Made by a program: the position numbers and the translations under genes. Source: Valencia hispanica (Eukaryota; Chordata; Actinopteri; Cyprinodontiformes; Valenciidae). Taken from it: 64,000 bases of DNA. Positions within the stretch are counted from its first letter, which is position 1. Each line of letters opens with the position of its first letter. The notes beneath the pieces were generated by a model, which did not search any database, was not told where the DNA came from, and saw nothing but the letters and a program-made list of their open reading frames with translations. Below are positions 23,270-35,397 of this stretch, one piece after another. Location: contig OY747721.1 in assembly GCA_963556495.2 (NCBI GenBank), forward strand, positions 10,804,649 to 10,868,648, read 5' to 3'.

Positions 23270-24180
23270 TGCAAAACTTGTCATATACATTAAACGTGTC
23301 CAGATTTTCACGAATTCCAACCACAAACTTTGATGTATTTATTGGGTATTTTTAGACTAAAACAAATTAGTGGATAAATGTGAAGTTTGAGGAAAATTAT
23401 GCATGGTTTTTAGTATTTTTTCAGCTGAATGCCTCAGAGGTTTGTTAGAGAACATTAGTGAACAAACAACATCATTAAGACCAAGGAACACAGCAGGCAA
23501 GTTAAAATTGTCGAGAAGTATAAAACAGGGTTAGCCTATAAAGCTTTTAACTTTTTGTGGCTGTCTACCTGAACTGACAGGGAGGCAGGGAAAAGGCTAT
23601 AAATCAGTTACATATTGAGTCATTATTAAGTTACATATTGGTATGTGTGGTGTAAAGCTAAAAATGCATGTCTACCTAAAGACACCATCGCTTCAGTGAC
23701 ATACGGTAGTGGCAGCATTATTCTGTGGGGTTGCTTTTCTTTAAGAATCAACAGGAAAAGTTTTTAGATTTGATGGAAGGATGAATATTGATTAAAGGGC
23801 AGTCCTGGGGAAAAAACCTGTTAGACGCTGTAAATGAATTGAGACCGGGGTTCACCTTGCTGCAGTAAAATGAGCCCATACATACAACCAGAGTGCAGAG
23901 GAAGTGTTTACTGATAATGTCTGGTGAGGCTGGTTTTTCACACTCCTTTTAGTGTGACTGAGTTTAGCTTGCAGCTGTTATTTGCAACAAAAGGTAGTGC
24001 ATACTTTTCCGATTTTTATTCAAATGAATTTATTCAAAAACCATGTATTGTTTCCCTCTCATTTCATAGCTCTGAACTCTCTGTGTTGGTCTTTCACACA
24101 AAATCCCAATAAAACACATTGAAGTTTTTGCTAGCAACCAAACCAAATGAGAAAAAGTTTAACAGGAATTAATTTTTTTG
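23270..24180 (+). mobile_element. Tc1-like relic (family A)
   Basis: Just upstream of plekhs1. Readable pieces on the plus strand are CTCAGAGGTTTGTTAGAGAA and GAACATTAGTGAACAAACAA near 23440, GGCAGCATTATTCTGTGGGG near 23712, and AAATCCCAATAAAACACATT near 24100 in the right terminal region. The transposase has large internal losses. Confidence 0.72.
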
Positions 24181-25080
24181 CTCTAAATATTAATAATTAA
24201 CAGGCATATAGTTACACAAAATTGCTGTAGGCAATGAAGCAAACTGAATCATCATGCAAAAAGGGGGCATGTCAGCTGAAATGTAGTGTAAATACAGTCA
24301 GTGTTAGACCCTGCTGTGCTTTGCCACTGTCTCCATGCCATCTGATTACAAGTATGCAGCACACCAGGAGCAGCAGGGAGATAGGGGTCAGTCTGAGTCA
24401 CAACTGGCAGATTTGAGGGGTTCTGTGCGTACATGCTGCAACATTAATATTCATCTAAATCAACGTCACTGAGGGAGATAGCTTCATTTGGCGTCTCTCT
24501 GCTTGTGCACGGACCAGTTTTACATGTAAAAGTTTGTGAGTCATAGCAGGCAATACAATAAAAAAAAAAACTAGCATCATTGAGACTCACCATCTGCTCA
24601 CATGTGCACTTGGTATAATTATGCAAAAAAAGTTTTCTTTATGAATTGTACATGACTCACAAAGCATCATTCATGTCTCGAAAAACTTCACAAGCCCCCC
24701 CATCTTTTTTGTTTTCTTTACATGTGTATGTAGGTCACAATCAAACTCACACACACAGATGCATTGATATTAATAGAGCTCTTACTGGCTTGATCTGTGG
24801 TAGGACGTAGGATCTCTTTTTGTAGTGCAAATATGTCAATTTTCTTAAATGTGCTCATCTAAAGTCTTGTTCCCTCTTGTCCTCAAAGCTTAGATTCATG
24901 GCTTGTCCTCATTAAAACGAGGCACATGCTGGCAAGATCACCAAGGAGAGTGTCTGTGGTTCTTCCTGAAGACAGAGGCAGCTCAGTGGCAGGGTTAGAA
25001 AAGTCCCAGTGGTTGTGCTGTCTTCTATACAGATGATGAAAATAACATTCGATTACAGATGACTTGGAATATTGTTTTTA
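24181..25080. other. Intergenic, plekhs1 to casp7, no gene seen
   Basis: No coding exon, RNA gene or known repeat was recognised. The 24290-24560 stretch is less AT-rich than its surroundings and has short open frames on both strands without family resemblance. It could be regulatory, but nothing in the sequence proves it. Confidence 0.35.
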
Positions 25081-25815
25081 CTTAAGGTACAGTTGTTTGC
25101 AAAAGTCTACTACAGACCCCAGTTAAAACACTAGATGACTGTAAGTTACAAAAATGAGACCCTGATACATAATTCGAAAACTTTTTCCACAGATAATGTG
25201 ACATCTGTCCTCTAGGATTCAACTGAAAAACATGCAAATAATCTGGTTGAAAAAGTGTGAGCATCCTTGTTCCATCCACAAACCTTGGTGAAGCACCTTC
25301 TGAAAAAGGTTCAGCATTCAGTCTTGACTTCACATCCACCATTAGTTGTATTGATTCTGATTGACTCGGAATGAAGTACTTGGGTTTTTCAGACATTTCC
25401 ACACTTGCATCCTTTAGCCAAAGTCAAAGTATGCAATGAGTCTACAAACAATCACAAGGATATTGTTGTACAAATGCATTAGCATGGATAAAGGTGCAAG
25501 ATGTTCCAAGATGAAAACTGGTCAAGAAGGCCAAGAACTGGTTGTCTTCCTAATGTGACAACAATCCTCTGTATTTTCTGAATGTCTAGCCTAAGAAGTG
25601 TGATTATAAAACAGAAGCTTTTCTTCCAAAGATTTCATGCGGGGCTGGATAAAACTCTTTAAAAAATGTATGGAAAAGTGTGTAATGAAATCCTACCTGA
25701 AGGTTTTCGCAGCAATTCCAAAAAGTATGTTTGGCACAAAAACAACATTGAGCATCACCAAAGGATCACAACGAAGCTTATTTATATTTATATTGCACAG
25801 CACATTGGTGAGAAA
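25081..25815 (+). mobile_element. Tc1-like relic cut by an L2 insertion or truncation
   Basis: The left end ACAGTTGTTTGCAAAAGTC resembles a Tc1 terminal repeat. Near the right border the frame reads FRSNSKKYVWHKNNIEHH, the strand before the second catalytic Asp of Tc1 transposases, and then passes straight into L2 sequence at about 25816. The first part is heavily decayed. Confidence 0.6.
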
Positions 25816-27003
25816 CTAGTCCATGCATTTGTTACCTCAAGGCTGGACTACTGTAATTCTTTACTATCAGGTAGTCCACAAAATGCCATTAAAAGCCTTC
25901 AGTTGATCCAAAATGCGACAGCAAGAGTTCTGATGAATATTAAAAAGAGAGATCACATTTCTCCTGTTTTAGCTTCCCTTCATTGGCTCCCTGTTAAATC
26001 CAGAATAGAATTTAAGATCCTTCTTCTTACATACAAAGCCCTTAATAATCAAGCTCCATCATACATCAGAGATCTAATTGTTCCTTATGTTCCTAACAGA
26101 GCCCTTCGCTCTCAGACTGCAGGTTTACTTGTAGTTCCTAGGATTTCTAAAAGTAGAATGGGAAGCAGATCTTTTAGTTATCAGGCTCCTCTCCTGTGGA
26201 ACCAGCTCCCAGCTTTAGTCTGTGAGGCAGACACTCTGTTTACTTTTAAGGCCAGGCTTAAAACTTTCCTTTTTGATAAAGCTTATAGTTAGAGTGGCTA
26301 AGGTCATCCTGAGCTAGCTCTGTATTTATGCTGCTATAGGCTTAGACTGCTGGAGGACAGACTTACCACTTTTCTTCACTCTGCTACTTCCTTTTCTCCT
26401 ACGACTCTCCAGTTGTATTACAGTACATTCTGTTATTTCGACTGTTAACTTTGTTTTCTCTCAGTGTTTTTCTCTCCATAGAAGATATACCTGGTCTGGT
26501 ATCCTGCTTGGCTGCAATGCCCTGTTGGACGGGGGGCATCGACTGGGATGATCCCCCCAGTAACTGAACATCCACTGTGTCCTGTTATTAAGTTTTTACT
26601 TTCTGTAACATAGAAAGTTATCGTATATCAGATCTTCTGTTCCTTCTGTGTTTCTGCTCTGTCTTCTCAAACCCCCAGACGGTCGTGGCAGATGGCCGCT
26701 CCTACTGAGCCTGGTTCTGTTGGAGGTTTCTTCCTGTTAAAGGGGAGTTTTTCCTCTCCACCGTCGCTACATGCTTGCTCAGTATGAGGGATTGCTGAAG
26801 GATTGCTGTGGTTGGAAAGTCTGCATCAACGGGGCCCAACCTCACGCCAATGACTGACGCAATCTGCTGGGATTCCTTAAATAGGAAACTTTTTAACTGA
26901 TTGGAATGTTTGTATAATTGTATTGAAATGACTTCTTGTTAAGTGCCTTGAGATGACATCTGTTGTGAATTGGCGCTATATAAATAAACTGAATTGAATT
27001 GAA
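25816..27003 (+). mobile_element. L2-like LINE, C-terminus of the reverse transcriptase and 3' region
   Basis: The open frame to 26292 reads VHAFVTSRLDYCNSLL, LQLIQNATARVLMNIKKRDH, LASLHWLPVKSRIEFKILLL and ends FKARLKTFLFDKAYS then stop, the C-terminal end of an L2-clade protein. It is followed by about 700 bases of 3' region and a tail of TTGAA units (26988-27003). A copy of the same 3' end is at 45475-45615. The intact frame suggests a fairly young copy. It lies between plekhs1 and casp7. Confidence 0.88.
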
Positions 27004-27899
27004 TTCATCTCTGTTTTAAAATGTGCTTAATCATAAATTGGATTGGATGATGACATTCTGCATCAGTGTTTCATGCATAGCCTTTGTTTCCTTTCTCTGC
27101 ATGTGTCTTGACTCCATGATCTCTGCTCGTGAGCTTGTAAAGCAGCTGCAAATGCAAAGAGATGCTCCCACTTGCAGAATGGAGAGACCTGCAGCGAGCA
27201 GGGGGGGACAGCAGTAAACCTGCAATGCTCTTTGACAGATGGGTTTCACCTGTCAGAAAGAAAACAATACAGAAAGAAATGTTGATGTCAGACATGTGTC
27301 CCTGTTTGCCTGCATGCTCATAGTTAACACATGTAAAATAATAGAAGCAGAGAGCACGAAGTGCAAAGTTTGACTTTGATCAGGCATTTGGTGCATGTTA
27401 TTGATGAGAGAGAGATTTTCCTCACCAATCATCAGTCTTTGTCAATTTAATGGTCTGAACACTGTTCTAAGAGCTACCTCACCAGGGGAGATTGCATTTA
27501 ACAACATCATGCTTTCTCTTCCAGCATTAGATTTCATTTTGGAACATGCATCGTTGTGCTGATGCAGAGCATTCACTCGAAGGTTAAATGAGTTATGAAT
27601 TTCCAAATGCACTTTTATTTATTTCAAACTTTAAGAAAAAAAATAAAATGCCCTTGCAATCCTTCCAGCTTGTCATACTCCATCAACTTTAATCAAATAA
27701 AGTGCAGGAAAGTAGCTTGTTTCAGTTTGGGAATTTTGTTTACTGTTCCATAAATCAGTCCTGCTTTTGAAGGGGCTGTTAAACAACTTGTTCTGCAAAT
27801 TAAACAACGAATAAATTAATCACTGGGGCGAACAGCGGGGAAACAATCTGCAATACTATTAATCTTCATTATCAAAGCACATTACAGCTATTCACGTGA
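27004..27899. other. Intergenic, nothing recognised
   Basis: Short open frames on both strands near 27023-27295 mirror each other and have no family resemblance. No repeat was recognised. Confidence 0.35.
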
Positions 27900-29590
27900 G
27901 ACTGTAGTTTTTTATTGTCCTACGAGCAAAAGTTGGAATTTGATGTACCGAACTGACACAAAGTAGTGAAAAAATGATGGATGGTTGTGAAACCTTTTTC
28001 TGTATAAATATCTGGAAACTTTGGATTGCATTTTTACTCTGATACCCCTAACAAGTTATCACATGTAACATAATTAGTAAACATCGTAATTTAATCTCAG
28101 TATAAATGCAGCTGTTCTGTGAACATTAGTGAACAAACAGCAAGACAAGCTAACAGGCCCATGGTAGCTGGACGAGCTGCACAGATCCACAGCTCAAGTG
28201 GGAGAATGTGTTGGCAGGGCAGTTATTAGCTGTGCACTCTACAAATCTGGCCATTTTGAAGTGGTTTCCAGAACAACACTATTGTTCAATTAAGCCATAA
28301 AAGGTGCATGACGGGGGTTTGCCACAAGCCATATAGGGGACACAGCAAACTTGTGCAAGAAGGCCCCCATTTAATCACAGTGTGAATACAACTAATTGTC
28401 ATGCAGTCCATGAATGTGGTCTTCAAGGAAGAGTAGCGGGAAGACAGTTATTGTTTAAAAAAAAAGTAATGAGAAGAGACACCGCAGAGGAAATTGTGAA
28501 GGAAATGACTCCAACAAGCTTTGCTAGAATACTGTTTGTTGATTTTTAGATACTAATGCAATATTATATCCTTGAAACAAGACTTTAAAGTGGAACCAGT
28601 TTTGCTTACCAACCAACCTGTTGAAACTGTTGCACACTTCTAATATTTAGGCTCCTTTTTAGATTGTCGGCTTGGTTTTGTTGAAAACACTGATTATGGT
28701 TTTAAGAAATGCTCACAGAGATTTTTAAGAAAAGCTCAGAAGCCTAGGGGTCAGTCATCAAACCTTAGAGATTGTGTATAAAGCAACTGTTGAGAGTATC
28801 TTGACTACATCTTCCAGTCTGGTTTGGTCATTTAAACTGCAGATCTGCTGCTGAAAGGATGAGGAACATAGCAAGGAACATTGTAGCAGACAGCAGCCAC
28901 CAGCTTTTTTGCCAGTTTGAACCCCTGAGATCAGGAAACAGTTATCGGGTGCCTTTGGCAACCAAAAACACATACAAGAGGTCATTTGTACCAAGTGCTA
29001 TAATGATTCTTAACCAGTGTGAACAATGAGAACCAAAATAGTATCACAATATGTGAATGTAAAAATGTGTGTGTAAATGTGTTCTGGAGAGCTGAAGGAA
29101 AAATTCCTCTATGGTGGACAATAAAGTTCTATTCTATTCTATTCTATTCTATTATGAATCTTCAGCAGGAAACCTTTCTGCAGGACAACCACCCTAAACA
29201 TACGGCTAGAGTTACAATGTGTCCAAATGGCCCAGTGCTGATCTAAATCCGATTGTCCATCTGTGGCAAGACTTGAATTGTTTTGTTTCACAGATGCTCT
29301 CTATTCATTCTGATAGATATTGAGCTAGAAGCAAACATTTCAGATTCTTGATGTACAAAGCTGTCAGAGACGGATCGCAGAAGACTTCTGGGTGAACCTG
29401 AAGCAAAAGGTCACTCTAAAAACGATTGACTCAGTGGTACTGAGTAAAAACACACACCGCAACAAAGAACACCATGTATTATTTTCCTTCCACTTCACAT
29501 TTAAGAACTTTGTGTAGGTTTATCAGCTAGGTTTGTGGTTGTAATGGGACAAAATATGTTTCCAGGGGTGTAAATAATTTTGCAGTAAAG
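27900..29590 (+). mobile_element. Tc1-like relic (family A) carrying a nested LINE
   Basis: Pieces in order: TTTTTACTCTGATACCCCTA near 28030, AATCTCAGTATAAATGCAGC near 28094, GGCCCATGGTAGCTGGACGAG near 28157, TTTGCCACAAGCCATATAGG near 28318; then after the nested LINE, GCAGGACAACCACCCTAAAC near 29181, and a right end near 29575 (GGGGTGTAAATAATTTTGCA). The catalytic core phrase is split by the LINE insertion. Confidence 0.75.
28400..29153 (+). mobile_element. Rex1-like LINE, decayed 3' part
   Basis: Sits inside the Tc1 relic. With frame breaks it reads VENTDYGFKKCSQRF, then a stretch with LRSGNSYRVPLATKNTYKRS and FVPSAIMILNQ, the C-terminal region of Rex1-type proteins. It ends with GGACAATAAAGTTC and five TTCTA units (29126-29152), a tail style of that family. 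The clade name is inference from these phrases. Confidence 0.65.
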
Positions 29591-30235
29591 CTGAAGAGGA
29601 AGATTATTGCGTGTGGTAGAAGCATTGTGCACCGAATCCACGCATACTTGAGGATTTACCTTGCGGTGACTCAGAGGATACCAGAGATACCAACGTTTTT
29701 TTGCTTTTCTTTTAATCAAGCAGAAAATACACACGCAAGAGTCCCTAGTATTTGTTTTGCTTTTGTTTACTGCTCATAGACAAGTTTTATTTACCGGAAA
29801 GAAACTTACAATTTCCTTATCTTCAGGAATGATTTAGTCTCTGTTGTCAAGACCTGGATTCAGTCAGCAATCTTTATACCCTTTAGCAATAATCTCAGCT
29901 GATTTATAAAAAATATTGTCACACTTTAAACCCAGCTTTTATGTGAAATGATGTCCCATTATTTAAAGTGTTAAACAGGTTATCACTGAGAATCTCTCTG
30001 AATCGTACCTGAGTGAGATGGATGATTGTACTACTGACCTCCTGCTGAGTCAGTAGCCTGTCACTGAGAAGTCATTTCTGAGCTGATTTCAGCCAAACGG
30101 GCGGCTAATCTGACTGAAAGAACAAAGAACACAGGAAGAGGTGTGTTTGTCTTGGTCGTGAAAAAACAACACAATTATCTGTGTTGTTTTAGGTGTTGTC
30201 CCTAATGTAACCCCCCCAAACCTGACCGTATCTAA
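29591..30235. other. Intergenic, nothing recognised
   Basis: No coding exon or repeat recognised. Confidence 0.35.
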
Positions 30236-30725
30236 CAGAGCTACTTACAGTGCCATAAATGTAATATCATTCATTTCCAACTGAATTTTAGCCTGGATTT
30301 TAATTAGGCCATTCTGACAAATAACTATGCTTCAATCTTAAAACCCAGTTCATTTTAGCTCTGGCTGTATATTTAGGGTTGTTGTTTTGCTGGAAAGTGA
30401 ACCTTCACTCCAGTCCCAAATCTTTTGGAGACCTTAACAAGCTTCCTTTCAGAATTGTTCCATATTTGACTCGATCCATTATCCATCAACTCTAACCAGC
30501 TTCCTTGTCTCTGCTGAAGACAGCCATTCCCCCAGCATGATGCTGCCACCACCATATTTCAAATTGTGTGTGTGTGGGGGGGGGGGAGTTGTCTTCAAGG
30601 GGTTGTGTAGCATTTGTTTCTCCGTCATAATGTTTAATTTTGATTTCTTCTAACGAGAACACCGGGTTGGAAATGTTTGCAGTTTTCTACAAATGGGACT
30701 TTTTGTGACATAGGCTTTTGTCTTG
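30236..30725 (-). mobile_element. Tc1-like relic (family A), minus strand
   Basis: Antisense transposase phrases run left to right: TTAATTAGGCCATTCTGAC, TTTTGCTGGAAAGTGAACCT, CCCCCAGCATGATGCTGCC. A G-run lies at about 30577-30586. Ends are unclear. Confidence 0.68.
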
Positions 30726-30959
30726 CTTTTGCGTGTTGAGTTACCATGGGCCTTGTGACTGCTTTTCTGCCCCCCCTGTCATATTACATAGACAACCACA
30801 TCTTGGTGGGTTTGCAGGTGTGCTATAACTTCTCTGCTGTATTGGTACTGAGCCTAAATAGCTCACATGTAGATCATGTCGGTCCTACCATCACAAACGT
30901 GATCTGTAGTTTCGTCACACGAAGCATTGAGCGCTTTAGGAACAAAGACTTAAAGTGCA

Positions 30960-31860
30960 TTTGGTGTAAACCAAAAGAATGAATATGCGGAAAAGAATAT
31001 CAAACATGGAGGAGAGTGTGTGATGCTGTGGGCCTGTCCTGGGAACCTTGCTAGAATACATGACTGCATGAACTCTTTGGATTGGGACTTTTTAAATAAA
31101 GACCTGTTGGCTACAATGGAAATATTTCAAGGAATGACTGTATTGCCTGTCTTAGTGTGAGTAATAAGAGTTAAGGGGAATAACATCATGTCAAGTTAAA
31201 GGGGACAAACATGATGTCCAAGCATGATGGATCATATATATATATATATGTGTGTCAGATTTCGAAGGACGGACGTCAGCACATCATCTACCTACACAAA
31301 GCAGACTAACCCTGAAGAGCGCCTGTTTACTATGTTGCCATTTCTGCATAAGCAGGCAAAGAGGATGGGTACAGAGAGAGGGAGGAGTGCTAGTGAAGAT
31401 AAGTAAATGGTTAATTCTCTAAAATGTTTTCCTGGATTGAGCAGGACAGCCAAAGCAAAATGCTGTTCCTCATTGTTGATCAACAAGCTGCATTAAATCT
31501 TAAAAAGACTGAAGCGATCTGTTCTCATCCTTGTATTAGGAAATTTCCACAACATGGCTCTTGCAAAAAAAACTAGTCATTATTGTATCTTTCAGCAGGC
31601 TAATGATCCAGAATATTGACACAAAATATGGTCACCAAACACTAAAGCTACCTTCTTCAATGAATATTGCATACCTCAGACATAAATCCTATAGAAAACC
31701 TCTGGGTGTGCGGAAGAGAATAAAACATAAGGGAAGACTGGGTTAGAAATCCTGCTCTCTGTACATGTAAACCTAGTGAAATGTAATCAAAGTGCTTGTA
31801 AAAAGCATTAACAGGGGTGCCAATAATTATAGAAGACGCTGGTTCAAAAACGTGTAAATA
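30960..31860 (+). mobile_element. Tc1-like relic, another family
   Basis: Plus-strand remnants include ATATCAAACATGGAGGAGAG then GATGCTGTGGGCCTGTCCTG near 31000-31040 (catalytic region), CATAAATCCTATAGAAAACC near 31681, and an end phrase ACAGGGGTGCCAATAATTATAG near 31812. The last phrase is typical of elements with ends like CAATAATTGGCACCCCT. Frames are lost. Confidence 0.6.
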
Positions 31861-32023
31861 ATGATTACCTGAAGACTCTTAAATAAATGCACAACCTATT
31901 AAAGTATTTTAAACATTATAGTTCTTTGGGTCATCCCCATTTTACAAATCCATAAAGGCTTCTTTAACGTGGTTCTGTAAAAAAAAAAAAAAGACACAAA
32001 GTTCATTACACAATAAATTCATG

Positions 32024-32029
32024 TTTATT
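32024..32029 (-). promoter_or_regulatory. Candidate casp7 polyadenylation signal
   Basis: On the minus strand AATAAA is followed about 38 bases later by a T-rich run, a usual layout for a 3' end. It lies about 3.4 kb after the casp7 stop. Confidence 0.4.
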
Positions 32030-32670
32030 ACAGTAAAATAATTACAGAAGCATTCCTCTGTTTTGAAAGTTATTCAAACAATGAATTGCCCAGAAATGAA
32101 AAACTGGGCAAAATTAGGCGTTTAACATAAATTTAAATCTTTTCAAATATATTCCTGAGGAACACAGCATTTAAAAACTGGAAAAGCATTTAACCAAATG
32201 TCTCATGAAAGATTTTTTTCCTTTTCATTTCAAAATAAGTGGAGCAAGCATTCCCTTCAGCTCAGTACTGGCACCAAAATCACTGATCAGAGGTCCACCG
32301 TTGAGATTATGCAAGAACTGTGGAGGCCCTGGACAAGAACTGTGACTGCCTGCACTGACTGCACACACGTCGAACTTATCATGTTAATATCAAAATAAAT
32401 ACAAGTTACTGAGGAAAAGAGGAAAGCAGAATAATAAAGATACATGTGATATCCCTCCACCCCCATTTTACCAATACATGCAATCATGTGAATAGTAATA
32501 AAGCAAAAACAGTCAAGAGTGCACATTGTGGGAAAGTGGATTGAGTGAAATCAGATTAGTCGTTACCAGTAATAGCTGCCTGTGTGACTTCAAAACAACA
32601 ATATGTTTATTAGCAGAACCTAAATTTGTAGAATTTGTAATAACCAGCAAATGTCATGCTTTCGTATCAC

Positions 32671-32786
<116 letters not shown>

Positions 32787-35397
32787 TAGATAGTTTTTTT
32801 TGTTTTCCCCCATTATATTACCAATATCAATTTATCAAATGATGTGATGCTTATTTTAAATACTCCCAAAGTGCACTAAGTGCTTCAAAATTGTTTTTTG
32901 TAGTATTTTGTTTTAGCTAAAACATATCTCAATTTAAAAAAAATAGCAGGAGACTGCTTGATATCCGTAAACTACAAAACAGTGTAAGGGAAGACGGTAC
33001 ACAACACTAATATACAGTGAAATGATGTGAAATATGCTCTGGGTCCCAGTTTGGGTAACATATTTCCTAAAATTCTGACACTGCTCAGACGTTCTTGAAT
33101 TGCCTGTTAGGTGGTAAATGAAACAATGTTATGCTATGAAATAAAAGAAAATCATCTAACTGACTTCTTGGACCCTTGTGAATAAATAAGTGTACAGGTG
33201 GATGCATTAATTATACGAATTTCACTTATTTGGGTTTGAACAAGCAATTGAACAAGATGGCAGAAATTCCAACTAAATTGTTCGTGATTCATGCTTGACC
33301 CAAAGTTAGAACAAATCACTACACAGCAAAAGATCACACCTTTTTAGCCACCACGTATAGGTAGAAGATCAAACATGACATTTGATGGGACAATGAAGAA
33401 CCTGAGGATGCCAGCATGCTGCTACCAACTTATGGGTACAAGGGAGGCTGAGATGCCGAGCCATTGGTAGGAGCCTTGTGACAATGTTGTAGTTGGAGAG
33501 GTTTTAGCTTTTATTTTTTGACTACTACTACATCTGACACTTGAAACCTTAAAAACATGCATATCTGAAAATGATGTGCTCTGTTTTCCAGAGGACTTCC
33601 TGCTCTTCAACCTTTCACTGTGCATGATCTGCAGTGTAATTTCTCTCAACCTATTTAGCAGCAGCTACAGCGCTGGTAATACCCCCTTCACTATGTTCCA
33701 AACACAATTTTGTGCATCTGAGACCGACTTTGTTTCCACAAAGAAAAAAAAAATGTATACGCATAAGGTATTTAGGCCATAAACATTACTTTGTCAATAT
33801 AATGAATTTGTGTTTACCTCTCAAAGCGATGTAGGGTGCAAGACCTACTTGACCCTTAGAGAAAATAACAAATCTACTTAATATATATTTTATATTATAA
33901 ATAATCCAACTTGTAAAAGTTTTTTTTTGTCAAGAAGGGGTAAAATAAAGAATAAAACATAGCCCAACTAGAAAAGTAACATGTAGTTTGTAGCTAAATA
34001 AAAGAAAAGAAAAACCCTTGTACTATCAGATTCATTCTGTTGGATAAATTCAACGCTGAAATTAAATTTTAACAAACAGAAACCCCCTGAAAGAACGGCA
34101 AAAACTAGTCTTTTCGACAGACTTTAGATTAAAAGCATTGATTATTTTTATATTATTTTGTGGGCTAGCTATTCAAATTCTTCTGTATAAAAAAGGGAAC
34201 AAGATATATGTTTACCGAAGATTGTAGCTGTACATATTGACTACTATCTGTAGAAATACAAATCAGAGCTTCAGAAACTACTGTTTCACAAAACATCGGC
34301 CATTGACAAGAAAAACTGCTGCCTATAACGTCATTAGTGAGAAGTAAAGTGCGATGCAATCCCACTAAGGCAGAGCATGTAATACTAAAAAATGCAGCAT
34401 GTTATTTTACTGCACTTTAAAGCAGCTGAGTTTTGTCGTAATATCTGAATGTGACTATCGGTAAATAACTGTTCCTTAAAGATTCAGGAGACAAAAATCC
34501 TCATCACGATGTACACTCTCTACCTCTTTGTTTGATCTGTACAAGAATATATAGTATCTTTATACATTTATGTACAGTAGAGATTTAAAATCCTCAGTCA
34601 CTGTCTAAAAATCACCTGAGATGGCTGAGACAAAACTCCCCTTCCATCCATTTACATTACACGGTCTGTAAAAACAAATTGAAGGGGCAGTAAAAACAGA
34701 TCTGATAGTTTTGGTAAATATATTTCGGGGAGATCTAGAATAAATTGGATTAACGTTTTAAATAATCATAACAGCCTTGAAGTGCCACTCAATGCATTTA
34801 GTAGTTCTATTACTGCTGTCCTGGTTGCTACCTGAAGCTACCTGTGTTAACTCATAATGCTTTCCATGTTTTAATGAAACGAATGCCTGTTGTATCTAAC
34901 CTTTAGAAATGTTTTTCTGTAATTGCATGCTAATGCTAACTACAAACACATCCTTGAATTTGTGGGGGCCAATTAGCTAAAGTCTCACATATTTTGAAAG
35001 TTCTGGAAAACAGATAAACATAAATTCAGATATGATTCCACAAACCCACCCCAACTGGCAGCTAATTTTATGGGTCAGTAGAATATACATATATATTTCA
35101 CAATGCCTTTCAACGACAATCGGCTTAAATGTGACTATTATTTCAAGGGGGAACCTGAAGAAGAGGTTTTACTGTACACACATGAACTCAGAGTGTAACT
35201 GTTAGTTTTGATCTCACGGAGTGCTCGTTTTCAGGCCCAACTTTACACATAGACAATGCGGCATGCTCTAAATGTGCTGGGTCCTGTCGGGCCTGAATCA
35301 TCCCTGAATGCTTTGACTGCTTGCTCATCGCCTGAAACAGCCGGTCGGGTCAGTCTGGTCAGTCAGTGAGTCTGTGTCATACAGTACAGGCAGGATA

